From Bolinopsis microptera (Eukaryota > Ctenophora > Tentaculata > Lobata > Bolinopsidae), in the NCBI RefSeq assembly GCF_026151205.1, contig NC_087084.1:5821538-5885537 (forward strand): a DNA stretch of 64,000 bases, in the 5' to 3' direction. Positions 1 to 9,032 of the stretch are shown here, in pieces; position 1 is the stretch's first letter; each line of letters starts with the position of its first letter. The notes under the pieces were generated by a model that saw only the letters and a program-made list of their open reading frames with translations, did no database searches and was not told the origin of the DNA. Made by a program: the position numbers and the translations under genes.

Positions 1-31
1 CTAATAAGTAATATCACATATTATCATCTTC

Positions 32-485
32 TCAAAATGAGTTTTCGTGCATGAAATAGTCCATGCTTAAACAAGCATCAGTGATTTCTAGCTTTATGGA
101 AACCTTTTTATCAAACTGCATACCCCGGTCCTGCATTTCAGTGTTAACTTTTACAAGCCATTCGGCGTGAAGTAGTTTTATCTTAGACAACTTTAGGTTA
201 ACCTTAACATCACGTGGAGCTTTCCTAGCACTGTTTCATTACCTCCTCTCAGTAATATGAACTATAACAACGTCGGGCAATGTCCTTGGCAACACGATTT
301 ACCGTAATATCTAGAGGCTGGAACAAGTTTGTCATGTTGGCGGGGACTAGCTCATGAACTATGTTGTCGAGTGCCATAATTTCGTTGACTTTTTCCGCCA
401 AGTGACCCTTGAAAACATCATATACTAGTAGAGTTTTCTGTGCCTCCGGCAGACCAAGGAGAACCTTTCCGTCGTTAACTTACGG
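32..485 (-). pseudogene. pogo/Tigger-like (DDE_1) transposase, 3' remnant
   Basis: Read on the minus strand, about 480 down to 32, the DNA encodes pieces typical of the C-terminal half of DDE_1 (pogo/Tigger-type) transposases. There is a LLVYDVFKGH segment holding a catalytic-type Asp, then VPANMTNLFQPLDITVN, the family's 'VPANTT..LQPLD' signature, and farther on a KLSKIKLLHAEWLVKV segment, close to the family 'LS.LKPLHA.W' motif. The part ends in a TGA at 32-34. Stops and a frame change lie between the two conserved blocks (around 230-260), and nothing upstream of about 485 continues the domain, so this is a broken 3' fragment. Host genes derived from pogo exist, but the damage argues against one here. 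The family call comes from motif recognition only. Confidence 0.7.
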
Positions 486-562
486 CACAATAAAGTTCTC
501 ATAGTTGTCATAATCATATTCTGGACAAAAAGTTCGAAATGGAAAAATTTTTGAAAAAATTT

Positions 563-682
563 CAACGGACTTTAACTTGGACGGACATTAATTGAACGGA
601 CTTTATTTGAACGGACATTAAGGTGAACGCTAGGGCCTCAAACGTCCAAGTAATGTCCGTCCAAATAAGGTCCGATAAGGTA
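563..682. mobile_element. Small MITE-like element (GGACGGACATTA family), copy 1
   Basis: This is a 120-bp unit built from repeats of the motif GGACGGACATTA and its complement. The left side has two head-to-tail versions of CGGACTTTA...GGACATTA. The right side carries the inverted form TAATGTCCGTCC...GGTCCGATAA. A second copy in the same orientation lies at 10445-10564 with only scattered differences. The short imperfect inverted ends suggest a non-autonomous DNA element. No coding capacity and no clear target-site duplication was seen. Confidence 0.65.
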
Positions 683-728
683 CTTAATAATTTAAATGAA
701 CTCTTCTGAAAGTGTTCCGAGTCATAGA

Positions 729-2825
729 TTATAATTTGGCAATATTGTTAATGTTAGGAATTTGTTTGGAGGACGCTTTAGGGAATCTTCGTTCATGAGC
801 TTTGGTAAGGAACCTTCCTAGGTCTCCGATGGTTGTAGGGTGTGCGAAGATCTGTACAATGTCAGAAAAGAGTAATGTTTTACTTTGTTGGGACAAACAG
901 TGGCGGAGATCTTCATAGAGAGGGCAAGTACGCAATACATGAAGTTCATCTTCGATGATTGGATCAGGGAAAGGAAGCTCTAGAAGAAGATCGAGTGACT
1001 CCACATCTGTAGTAGAACAGTGTTTGCATGCCCTATTCGAAAGTTTATGTCGATGCATGCCGTGTCTTCCAGTTTCGATGTTGTATTGATGCGAGCTTGT
1101 TCTGAGTTGCGCAAGTCTCCTAGTCTGCTGTGGCCGTAGGTTGATCGACAGGTATGTTTCGCAACCGAAGCTTGCCTTGATGAGGTTGTAGAATCCTAGT
1201 TTTCTGTTGAGTTTTCGCTCTTTGTTCCATTGTTGAACGAAAAGGGTTTTCATAGCCTCGCTGATTTTGAGCGGGTTTGAAATATCACTTCCTCCTGTCA
1301 GTTGTTTCACTGTGTTCTTGGTGGATTCCAGCCGGGAGAACCATAACAGTTTCAGATCCCTCTGCTCGGCGTAAGCGTGCCACACTAAAGAAGAGCATCC
1401 CTCTTTGTCCAGTCCCTCCAACCTCCCAAGGTAGCTATAGACTTGGGACGTAAGCTCGATGGCAAGCGGGTATCTTCCAGTGTCACCCCACACAGCGGTG
1501 TTTGAAGTCGATTTGTTGACATTCATAGTCCATTTCATAAATGATAGGTGAACTTTCTCCAGGGGGTCTTTTGCTGTATCCTGAGTAGCCGGATAACTCC
1601 CCGAAGCAAAGATAGACATGAAGTTTGTCATGGGAAGCCAGATCTGACACCCGTAGGATAGAACAGGAACAATCAGAGTGTCGAAAAGCTTAAACACAGT
1701 TGTCTTCCGAAGGTATCGAAGGTCAAGCAAACTCTTGAGAGAGAAGTAGCTCCGGAGCCCTTTTTGTCTAAGCTTTATCTGAGCAAGTTTTAATGATCCC
1801 GTGAGTGTGAACGTAATTCCAAGATATGTGTACTCACGCACTGATGGCAAGGTCATTTCCCCGTAGACAAAATTAGTACTGTCCTTGAGCACCCGTCCTG
1901 CCCGGTTAAACACCATAATTGCTGTTTTTGATATGTTAACCGATAACCCCCACTCTTGACAGTAGGTGTGTAAAACTTCTAACATTCTTTGAAGACTCTC
2001 TTGATCAAGAGCCAACAGAATCAAGTCATCGGCCCAGAGGAGGTGGGTTACTCTAGTACTTTTCAGTAACGGTACTTCGACATTTTCCATAGAATTAAGG
2101 TCTTCTGATAGTTGGTGTATGAAGCATTTGAAGAGTTCTGGAGACATGGGGTGTCCTTGTTCAGTCCCGCAAAGAACATCGATCTTTTCAGAGAGCTTGT
2201 TCAAGAGCTTGATTTTTGCTTTGGAGTTTGCGTACATGAACTCCATGCAACCAAAGAATCTTCCTTTGATGCCTAGTTTCCAGAGTTTGTACAAGAGTGC
2301 CTCCCGGCAGACTGTATCAAACGCTTTGGCGTAGTCAACAAAACAGGAGAACAATCTGCCTTTGTTAGCTTTTACATATTTTTCTATGCAAGTCGACAGT
2401 GTCAATAAATGATCTGCTGTTTGCGCGTTTTTGCAAAACCCCAGTTGATTGGGGGTGTCAGGGTTTGTCTCAGCACGGAATTTTATAATTCTCTGGAGGA
2501 GAATACTTGCAAACAGTTTTCCCACGTTGCTGGCTACTGCAATTGCCCTATAGTTGTTGGGATCGTAGATGTTGCCTTTTTTAAGCAGAGGCGTCACAAC
2601 AGATGTTCCCCAGGGATAAACTCTGTGTGATAAACATAGGTTAAAGAGATGCAGTATAGCGCACTGCATATGTTTCCCAGAGAGTTTAAGAAATTCATTT
2701 GGGATTAAATCCTCCGACACTGCTTTCCCTTTCTTGAGCACTCGAGTACAAGCCAACAGTTCTTCGGAGCTTATGTCTTGGTCAAGGATTTCTGTGAGTG
2801 TTTGCTGGGTGGCATCTCTGTCCAT
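729..2825 (-). CDS. LINE ORF2: reverse transcriptase and C-terminal zinc-knuckle-like region
   Basis: This 698-residue frame contains the reverse transcriptase palm and fingers. VLKKGKAVSEDLIPNEF corresponds to the 'K..GPD.I..E' block. Next come NNYRAIAVASNVGKLFA, QLGFCKNAQTADHL, FVDYAKAFDTV (first catalytic Asp), GTEQGHPMSPELF, and LLWADDLILLA (the F/WADD catalytic pair). The thumb follows, and then a C-terminal C-x2-C...H-x4-C segment (CKHCSTT...DELHVLRTC). No RNase H domain is present. It primes cDNA synthesis on nicked target DNA. The sequence resembles the LINE at 35603-37330 block for block, so both belong to one clade. Confidence 0.85.
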   Translation of the reverse strand: MDRDATQQTLTEILDQDISSEELLACTRVLKKGKAVSEDLIPNEFLKLSGKHMQCAILHLFNLCLSHRVYPWGTSVVTPLLKKGNIYDPNNYRAIAVASNVGKLFASILLQRIIKFRAETNPDTPNQLGFCKNAQTADHLLTLSTCIEKYVKANKGRLFSCFVDYAKAFDTVCREALLYKLWKLGIKGRFFGCMEFMYANSKAKIKLLNKLSEKIDVLCGTEQGHPMSPELFKCFIHQLSEDLNSMENVEVPLLKSTRVTHLLWADDLILLALDQESLQRMLEVLHTYCQEWGLSVNISKTAIMVFNRAGRVLKDSTNFVYGEMTLPSVREYTYLGITFTLTGSLKLAQIKLRQKGLRSYFSLKSLLDLRYLRKTTVFKLFDTLIVPVLSYGCQIWLPMTNFMSIFASGSYPATQDTAKDPLEKVHLSFMKWTMNVNKSTSNTAVWGDTGRYPLAIELTSQVYSYLGRLEGLDKEGCSSLVWHAYAEQRDLKLLWFSRLESTKNTVKQLTGGSDISNPLKISEAMKTLFVQQWNKERKLNRKLGFYNLIKASFGCETYLSINLRPQQTRRLAQLRTSSHQYNIETGRHGMHRHKLSNRACKHCSTTDVESLDLLLELPFPDPIIEDELHVLRTCPLYEDLRHCLSQQSKTLLFSDIVQIFAHPTTIGDLGRFLTKAHERRFPKASSKQIPNINNIAKL

Positions 2826-3217
2826 TTCTTTTGTAGTTCTTTTATTTTCTTTGGGCTGATCGATGGTTTACTATACAGCTCTTTGAAGAATTTGCTGAAG
2901 TTAAGCATATCAAAGACGTCCAAATTGCTTCCATTTGTCTTCATATCTTTAAGCCTCTTGAAACGGGACCAGTTACTATTTTTGCCTCGTTCGATGTCAC
3001 TACATAGGTCCTCTATGAATGCAAACTTTTTAAGTTTTATGAGTTTCCGATATGATCGTCGACTTTCATAGTAAGAGTCTCTGAGTTTTTTATTCGTAGG
3101 ATTTTTGCCGTAACTTTTGGACAGTTTGTTCAACTCCCGCTTGCCGTTTATACAACTTACATCAAACCACGGAGCTTTGGGCTTCATCCTTTGTCTCCTT
3201 TTTCTTTTTCCGCTCAC
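2771..3217 (-). CDS. LINE ORF2: linker between endonuclease and reverse transcriptase
   Basis: This is a 148-residue, strongly basic segment (KRKRRQRMKPKAPWFDVSC, then RELNKLSKSYGKNP). 'APWFD..C' followed by a Lys-rich helical region is the usual linker between endonuclease and fingers in this LINE group. Its end overlaps the start of the reverse transcriptase frame (2825) in a different frame, which marks a frame change. It has no independent function. Confidence 0.65.
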   Translation of the reverse strand: MSGKRKRRQRMKPKAPWFDVSCINGKRELNKLSKSYGKNPTNKKLRDSYYESRRSYRKLIKLKKFAFIEDLCSDIERGKNSNWSRFKRLKDMKTNGSNLDVFDMLNFSKFFKELYSKPSISPKKIKELQKKWTEMPPSKHSQKSLTKT

Positions 3218-3666
3218 TATTTTCCTATCTGGCTTGTTCCTCGGACCCTTTGTCGGAAGAATAACATCGCAATGTCTTGGAAGATAGATACGAGTTCTTC
3301 ATTAAGACACAAAACTTGTTTTCTGTCTGTGCATTGGGTTTCCGCGATTCGGGTTATTTTCTGAACAAATTCTGGCGAATTCTGGATCGCATGAAACTGA
3401 AATTGAAGTTTCTCGTCCTCATTATCCCATTTTTTTAGGTGCGTCTTCTAGTGTTTCAAGTAGATCCTCTGCATCAACCAAGTTGTGTTTGTGCTTTATT
3501 TTGCAGATGCACGGCTTGTGGTCAGAAAATTTGTTAAGATTCTGCACTTGGAATGACAGCACTGATTCCAACAATTCAGGTGTGACTGCCATATAGTCAA
3601 CTACGCTGGCACCATTGTAGTTGACAGAGGTATATTCCCCAAAGATGTCTCCCAGTGTATTACCAT

Positions 3667-4359
3667 TTAGCAGCGATAGCAGCGATTACAAGCGAGGAAA
3701 TCTAACAGTAGGTTACCCCTAGGGTTACGTACTTGATCCTTGCTTACTCTCCCGCTAGTCTTTGGATAGCTGGAGGGGATTTCATCTGGTTCAGAGTTAG
3801 GGTCGTCATCTTCAAAGTCGAAGTTTGTGTTTCCAGCACGGGCATTTAGGTCACCCACCAGCAAGATCTTGCCAAGATCGGGATTCTGAGCTTTAAAGTC
3901 AATGAGGTGCTCTAATGTTGTCATGTAAGGGGAGCCATTTCCAGCCTTGCGTTTTGACTTGTACGACGACTGCTCTGGTGAGTCGTAGACATTGATGATG
4001 GTGAACTTGTTTTCCATATCATTGGGATAGAAAGTAATAGCTTGGAAGTGAGGGCGATTTGTTTTGACTAGCTTTACTTGTTTTGAAATTGAGCGATGTA
4101 CCCCAATGCAAATTCCACCCGATCGAGAGCCTTTTCTTGTGCTGTTGAAGCACTCATAGTTGGGGAGAAAAAAGTCCTGTTTGGTTTCTTGCAGGCAAAA
4201 GACGCTACTTTGTATCAGGATGTTGACAAAGTCACTGTCTTCCATTTTGGGCCCTTCTTGGCTCATAACCGAGTCGTGGATGTTCCAAGATAAAATTGGG
4301 AGGTTTTCGAGCATAGTGACCTTTTGTGCGACAGGAGGCAATCTGTGTGTTTTATTCAT
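3667..4359 (-). CDS. LINE ORF2 N-terminus: apurinic-like endonuclease
   Basis: This is the N-terminal two-thirds of an exonuclease-endonuclease-phosphatase fold. Visible motifs are LPILSWNIHD (strand with Asn), FCLQETKQDF (catalytic Glu in 'LQET'), GGICIGVHRS, and LVGDLNARAGN ('GD.N' metal and catalytic residues). It nicks target DNA for target-primed reverse transcription. The C-terminal part of the domain continues in another frame at about 3500-3620 (VVDYMAV then FSDHKPC, the 'SDH' motif), so one frame change separates the two. The ATG overlaps the end of the SGNH frame by eight bases. Confidence 0.8.
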   Translation of the reverse strand: MNKTHRLPPVAQKVTMLENLPILSWNIHDSVMSQEGPKMEDSDFVNILIQSSVFCLQETKQDFFLPNYECFNSTRKGSRSGGICIGVHRSISKQVKLVKTNRPHFQAITFYPNDMENKFTIINVYDSPEQSSYKSKRKAGNGSPYMTTLEHLIDFKAQNPDLGKILLVGDLNARAGNTNFDFEDDDPNSEPDEIPSSYPKTSGRVSKDQVRNPRGNLLLDFLACNRCYRC

Positions 4360-4987
4360 TTAGAGTACGTTCCTCTGAGAGTGAGCTAGGGTTCGGTAGG
4401 TCAATGCATCTATAAAAGCAATCTTTGAGCCTCAACCAGAGTAACCTCTTTCCGTTCTCGTTAATAGAGAGGTCTCTATTTTGGGAGTTGGTTAGTCTTG
4501 TAACGAATCCTCCAAGACGTTCGTTACAAGAGCAATATATTCTGTCTGCAAAGTTTCCTCGCCTTCTTAAGTACGAGACAAAGTTCGAAACTTCTTTGTT
4601 AACGTATAATATGTCTTCATTTATGTCCGGTAATCCTGGAATTGGGATCATCAGCGAAATGCATACTTTAGCTGATGTAGATTCCAATAGATCATATACA
4701 GGTTTTTTGTAATTTGCAATGAGGTCTTTTGGGGTGGTTTTGTTTTTATACAAATCTTCCAGTCCAGCGTGAATATAAATAAGATTTGATTTTAGATTAC
4801 GCGCCTTAGAGATTAGCCCACCTCGACTGAGAATACTACTGATGGACTTTACTTTATGTCGATCAATGTAGAAAGCTGATGTGAACTTTGAACTCGCAAA
4901 GTCTTCGAAAAAATGATCATGCACTATTAAACATTTTCGTTTGTTATTAGTCGGGGTTTTCTCTTTTCTGCGCTTTTCAATCAGTGT
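4352..4987 (-). CDS. LINE ORF1: SGNH/GDSL esterase-like part
   Basis: This segment continues in frame after the ORF1 stop; the frame is open from the codon after it (4987), with basic residues EKRRKEK and then KCLIVHDHFFEDF. The body matches the layout of SGNH hydrolases found in CR1/L2-type ORF1 proteins: a first strand (KCLIVHDH), a central NLIYIHAGLEDLY block (family form 'IH.GTNDL'), ISLMIPIPG, and a late segment NLSxNENGKRLLW-like (DLSINENGKRLL). The family's catalytic GDS is replaced by VHDH and the third-block Asn by Glu, so activity is doubtful. It ends in an ATGAATAA overlap with the next ORF, whose ATG is at 4357-4359, an arrangement that suits coupled termination and reinitiation. 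Confidence 0.65.
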   Translation of the reverse strand, partial: TLIEKRRKEKTPTNNKRKCLIVHDHFFEDFASSKFTSAFYIDRHKVKSISSILSRGGLISKARNLKSNLIYIHAGLEDLYKNKTTPKDLIANYKKPVYDLLESTSAKVCISLMIPIPGLPDINEDILYVNKEVSNFVSYLRRRGNFADRIYCSCNERLGGFVTRLTNSQNRDLSINENGKRLLWLRLKDCFYRCIDLPNPSSLSEERTLNE

Positions 4988-6250
4988 TCAACCCAATCCA
5001 ACATCGTTCTCTGATATGAGTGGATCAAAGGTTTCTGTTTCACTTACAGGAATCTCAGAAACATTTGTTGTTGCACATGGCATTGGGATCGTTTTGATAG
5101 TGACATCGATTACTTCTGGGTTTGGCATCTGAGTCTCAGTAGATGCAGGTTTATTGACATGCTGGTATGTTCCCGGGTCATAGTTGATGGGGAAATTTAA
5201 TGAATCTGCCCGACTATGTTCGCTCGCAATGACGGGTATAGATTTAGGTGGAGAGTTGGGGATAAACTCATGCTCTGTTACAACCTCGACGTGATCTGAT
5301 ACGTCGATTTTATCTGAGTTTATCACAACTCCAAGGGCCATTTCCACTGCTGAATCTTCGGTCCCATGGTGGGCTCTTTTACTATACGTGTGTTCATTGT
5401 CTATTATGGTTCTCTGGACCCTTTTGGCCATGAGCGCAGCTTGCACAAGTTCTGGGATTTCAGCAATTCGCTCTTTCATAAGATTTATTTCATCTTTCAT
5501 CTCAGTCAGCTGCAGTAGAGTTCCTTGTTGGACTTCTATAATTTGCAGCAGAGTGTCCATCTGGCTTCTGAGCTCAGTTAACTCTGTCTGACAGAGACAC
5601 TCGCTCGTTTTAGCGATTTTCACGTGGCCTTGATCTTTTTCTTGAAGGAGCCTGATTTGCTCTTCTTGACAAGAGACATTATTTTGGATCTTTAACAAAC
5701 TCGTTTCCAAGGTTTTTAGTGGTTTCATGAGTTCCTTGCCCGGAAATACTGGGGCATTTTGAGAGCGTGGGGTTTTTACAGTCTCTGTTTTTTTTGGACA
5801 GTTAGCTTCATTCTTGGTATTTTTCTTTTCTGATTTCTTCTTACTCTTCTTTTCAGTCTCAACTCGCGGTTTAGTAGCGTTCTCTAGTATGTTTGAACTG
5901 CTGTTAGTCTCTATAACTTGCTCGGAGGAGTCATTGAAATTTTTACTATCCTTCTTATCCTCTTCGTTCATTAAGTCTGGCGGAGAGGGGTCAAGATAGT
6001 TATGTTCCAAGTGAAAGTAACTTCCCAATCCGTTGCTGCTGTCGTAAAGACCCGAGTCCCTTACCCGAACGCAGTCTATTTCATTTATTTTACCAGGGGA
6101 GTCCTTAGAGCTAAATGATTCCGACCAGTTTCTCCTCCTTTTGCTGGTTGGTGTCTCATTATGGTGAGTGGCTTGGGTTTTCCTGTCCGCTCTTTGTTTT
6201 TTCCTTAGGATAATATCCAGTGGCACATCATAGGGCCCAGCTCTAATCAA
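4988..6250 (-). CDS. LINE ORF1: coiled-coil part
   Basis: This 420-residue frame starts with basic residues (PLDIILRKKQRADRK). It continues through a Lys/Glu-rich region (residues about 115-150, KKSKKKSEKK) and then a predicted coiled coil (about 175-265, heptad-like Leu/Ile spacing in LLKIQNNVSCQEEQIRLLQ and LLQIIEVQQGTLLQL). The C-terminal 130 residues are low in complexity. LINE ORF1 proteins trimerise through such coiled coils and bind RNA. It ends in TGA directly followed, in the same frame, by about 22 codons that lead into the SGNH-like segment. ORF1 was therefore probably one protein of roughly 630 residues, now split by a stop, or made whole by read-through. Confidence 0.65.
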   Translation of the reverse strand: MIRAGPYDVPLDIILRKKQRADRKTQATHHNETPTSKRRRNWSESFSSKDSPGKINEIDCVRVRDSGLYDSSNGLGSYFHLEHNYLDPSPPDLMNEEDKKDSKNFNDSSEQVIETNSSSNILENATKPRVETEKKSKKKSEKKNTKNEANCPKKTETVKTPRSQNAPVFPGKELMKPLKTLETSLLKIQNNVSCQEEQIRLLQEKDQGHVKIAKTSECLCQTELTELRSQMDTLLQIIEVQQGTLLQLTEMKDEINLMKERIAEIPELVQAALMAKRVQRTIIDNEHTYSKRAHHGTEDSAVEMALGVVINSDKIDVSDHVEVVTEHEFIPNSPPKSIPVIASEHSRADSLNFPINYDPGTYQHVNKPASTETQMPNPEVIDVTIKTIPMPCATTNVSEIPVSETETFDPLISENDVGLG

Positions 6251-6315
6251 GGGAGAACACTCCGATCTAGTTCTGATCCTAGAGCACCTCGATCTATGTG
6301 GGATCCCGATAGGCG

Positions 6316-6795
6316 TTATCTCTGGGTTGGCGAGTCCAGTGTAGATATTATTTCTTTCATCTGTGTGTTTCGCTTCAAAGCCACCATCTTCTGGTTCATC
6401 TTAAGATTTTTGTTTTTGTTCTCATGTACACTGTCGTCCAGTACTGTGGTGTTTTGAATGGTTATGTTCAAAGATAACTCGGCGATGTCAGACAGGTCGC
6501 ATAGTTCACTACTAATTGATATGTCACTCACCTCACTAACGTTTCTACCTCTGCCGAACAGGGATACATTCTTCGCTGACTCCCAAAACGAGTACGATAT
6601 TTTGGAGATCCCATGGAGCACAGACATATCAAACATCGGGTTTGCTAGTTGGCTGTGGTCTATCTGGGTAGAGTTGGCAGTAATAGCCTGAACATTTTGG
6701 TGTTGGCTAGTGTTATTATGTTCTTTCAAAGTCAGTGACATTCGGTCCAGTACAGCATTTTGTGGGCTGAAATTTTTAATTTCTGGCTTCTTCAA
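6316..6795 (-). CDS. Unrecognised 159-aa ORF upstream of LINE ORF1
   Basis: This open frame precedes the coiled-coil ORF on the same strand and ends 66 bases before it. It is rich in Ser, Asn and acidic residues, with a Glu/Asp/Ser stretch around residues 85-115 (ISISSELCDLSDIAEL) and no recognisable domain, signal peptide or membrane helix. It could be the N-terminal part of ORF1 separated by one frame change, or an unrelated 5' leader ORF. Its function is unknown. Confidence 0.4.
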   Translation of the reverse strand: MKKPEIKNFSPQNAVLDRMSLTLKEHNNTSQHQNVQAITANSTQIDHSQLANPMFDMSVLHGISKISYSFWESAKNVSLFGRGRNVSEVSDISISSELCDLSDIAELSLNITIQNTTVLDDSVHENKNKNLKMNQKMVALKRNTQMKEIISTLDSPTQR

Positions 6796-7729
6796 GGCAA
6801 TATCATTGCACTGGTGTAGCAGCCGTGGTCCGTTTCTGTTATTCTTTTCTTCATTGTGGTCCTCTCTATAACATTAACTGGAGCTCAGAGAACTATTACG
6901 TGAACCGTTGAAAAGTGCTCCTCTGCTCTTAACTTGGTTCCTTCTAGTTTTATTGTCGTCTGCAGAAGAGCTGTATGGCGGCCGAGATGGCTCGCCATAC
7001 GTGAGCCATCTCGGCCGCCATAGAGCTGTGTGATGAGATTTTCCCTTCATTACTTCCGTCTCCTCCAGAAGTATGACCACTGTCTTCTTCTTTATCTTTC
7101 TGATCAGTTGTCACACTAGACTCGCATTCATGGAGTAAGCGAGATCTTTTATTGTTTTCATCCTCCTCGTCATTCCCGTCTCCATTTCCGTTTGATCCAG
7201 TGGTGATGCTACGGGATCCGTTAGACAATGCTCCTCTGCTTTGGATCTGTTCCCTTTCTGACTTTGATGCCGCTGCTGCACTGGAGGAGTTGTTAGAGGA
7301 ACTGCTGTTGGAACTCTCTCCAGTGCTTCCACTTCCCTCCGAGTCTGACAGGTCCTTAGAAGCCCTGAACAGGTCATCTTGAGAAGCAGCAGCAGAAACT
7401 TGATCATAAGGGTAATTCACAAGTATAAGTCCTGAAGGGACACAAACGAAGAGCAAGCTTTTTTTTCTTTTTTTTCTTTTTAAAGAGAGGCTGGGCCTGG
7501 TTGGCCCACGAGAGGATAGCATATGAATGCTTTGCCTACCTCTGGGGTATGGTGGCCGAGATGGATCATTGTAAATTGGGGTATGGCAGTCCTGTGGGAG
7601 GATGCCAGTGGAATCAAGATGTGTAATCAAGGATGATGGTAAGTGTTGTGGGGTGTGTCATAGATAAACGCTTAAGTGGTGGTTGAGTGTGGAAGAGAGA
7701 GGCGAAATAAGACGGCGTTAAAGAAGTCG
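6796..7729 (-). other. Low-complexity minus-strand ORF region between two LINEs
   Basis: An open frame of 226 codons (7630-6950) is rich in Ser, Asn, Gly and acidic residues with no recognised domain. Two stretches are diverged duplicates of each other (6898-6955 and 7208-7265; on the protein SRGALFNGSR versus SRGALSNGSR). The DNA motif GGCCGAGATGG recurs at 6978, 7555 and in the palindrome at 6975-7021. It could be the 5' region of the LINE downstream or a worn host or transposon exon. No function is proposed. Confidence 0.35.
6975..7021. repeat. 47-bp perfect palindrome flanked by 8-bp direct repeats
   Basis: Arms of 19 bp (6975-6993 and 7003-7021) are exact complements around a 9-base loop. 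The palindrome is bracketed by AGAGCTGT at 6967-6974 and 7022-7029. This is the layout of a minute hairpin element with its target-site duplication. A near match to one arm occurs at about 7551-7566, so a local templated insertion is the alternative. Confidence 0.7.
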
Positions 7730-8764
7730 CTATGTTACACCTGTCTGGTCCAACTCCTCTGGCACCACTAAGCGTTTAGTGTGGTTTGTAAAGTTGACAA
7801 TGGTGGAGATGTGTTGGTTGTCGAATATGTCATTGACAGAGAGGTAGTAGTCCCGGAAATATTGACCTCTTATTTGAGCAATAGCCGGGCACTGTCCGAG
7901 AAAGTGTGAGACAGTCTCCTCTCCGTCGCCGCATTTAGGACAAGCACTTGTGTCTGATTTGCGAATGGTGCGTAGGTGTTTGTTGAGGCCACAATGTCCC
8001 GTGATGAGGTGCACTGCAGTTCTGTAATTTTGTCTGTTGTTACTGAGTGTAGTGTTGAGATTTTTGATGATGTTGATGTTTTTATGTCCAAGTGTCAGTT
8101 TAGTGTGTCTGGGACCATCAGTAATCCATGATTCTTGATTAAGTTTTGTGACTTTGTCGTTGATCAGGCGTTTGATGTAAGATTGTGGAATTGGGCAATT
8201 CAAAGTGGATTCACTGGTTGTACCATTTTTGGCCAGCTCGTCTGCTTTTTCATTACCCCACAATCCGATGTGTGCAGCTATCCATATGATCTCTAAGGTG
8301 TTAGTGGATCCGAGTGTATTGAGGGTGTCGTAACAGTCTCTAGTAGTCCTACTCCTCGTTGAAGGTGAGGATATGGCTTGAATAGAGGAGAGACTGTCTG
8401 ACCATATGATGATGTGTGTGTTTGTATAAGTTGATAGATATTTACAAGCTTCGATGATGGCAGTGAGTTCTGTTTGATAAACGGTGCAATAATCGGGAAG
8501 CTTGAATGATCTTTCATCTAGTGTCGTGTTGTTGTTGTCTGTGTTGATAATATAACCAGCCCCGCTACCTGAGTCTGTGCGTGACCCGTCTGTGTAGCAG
8601 GTGATGGTTTCAATGGGGATGTTGTCGATGATTTTTTGGAGTGAGCCTCTATATCCAATGTTGTCAGCTCCAGGAGTGGTGACCGTGAAGCGTCGTTCAA
8701 GCATTATGGTTGGTATAGATATGTCTCTCTCTCTGCTTTGGGTGGTATGTTGAGATCTACCATG
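7730..8764 (-). pseudogene. RNase H and zinc-knuckle tail of an I/R1-type LINE, 5' truncated
   Basis: The minus-strand frame encodes a ribonuclease H domain as found at the C-terminus of ORF2 in I/R1/LOA-type LINEs. It shows CYTDGSRTDSG (first Asp), VYQTELTAIIEAC (Glu), IIWSDSLSSIQAI (Asp), and WIAAHIGLWGNEKADELA (His and final Asp). A closing segment contains CPKCGDG...HFLGQC. These enzymes remove RNA from the RNA-cDNA hybrid. Everything upstream (reverse transcriptase, endonuclease) is missing: the fragment is cut at the terminal inverted repeat of the element at 8765-9690. The frame itself is intact to the stop at 7730. It belongs to a different LINE clade from the element at 690-6795. Confidence 0.8.
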
Positions 8765-8892
8765 AATTGGGCAGTATCGAGATAGCCCGACCACTGTCCG
8801 CGGACCACTGTCTGCGGACCACTGTCTGCGGACCACTGTCTGCGGACCACTGTCTGCGGACCACTGTCTACCAGATCATATTACTACTATAC

Positions 8893-8995
8893 ATCGGCTG
8901 GAGGTGATGGGAGCAGGGATGTTTGTGATCCAACTGGAGGACTAGGCTGCAATACATCGGCTGGAGGTGATGGGAGCAGGGATGTTTGTGATCCT
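8893..8995. repeat. 60-bp tandem duplication
   Basis: A segment beginning ACATCGGCTGGAGGTGATGG occurs twice, about 60 bp apart, as a direct tandem copy inside the TIR element. The roughly 40-bp core is identical. This looks like local slippage or unequal exchange. Confidence 0.8.
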
Positions 8996-9032
8996 TGCTG
9001 TGTGTAGGCCAGTGAAGGGTTCAGCGTTGTCT

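Larger units (their letters stand above)
690..6795 (-). mobile_element. LINE (non-LTR retrotransposon) 'LINE-1kb', nearly full length but broken
   Basis: One minus-strand element runs from an upstream ORF (6795) through a coiled-coil ORF1 with an SGNH hydrolase-like part, an apurinic-type endonuclease, a linker, and a reverse transcriptase ending at 729. The 3' end abuts the small MITE at 563-682. Coding frames are interrupted about three times: one in-frame stop inside ORF1 (4988-4990), a frame change between endonuclease parts near 3620-3670, and another near 2770-2825. An esterase-type ORF1 is known from the CR1/L2 group, so a related clade is likely. A close relative lies at 35603-37330. 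Clade assignment needs a reverse-transcriptase tree. Confidence 0.85.
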
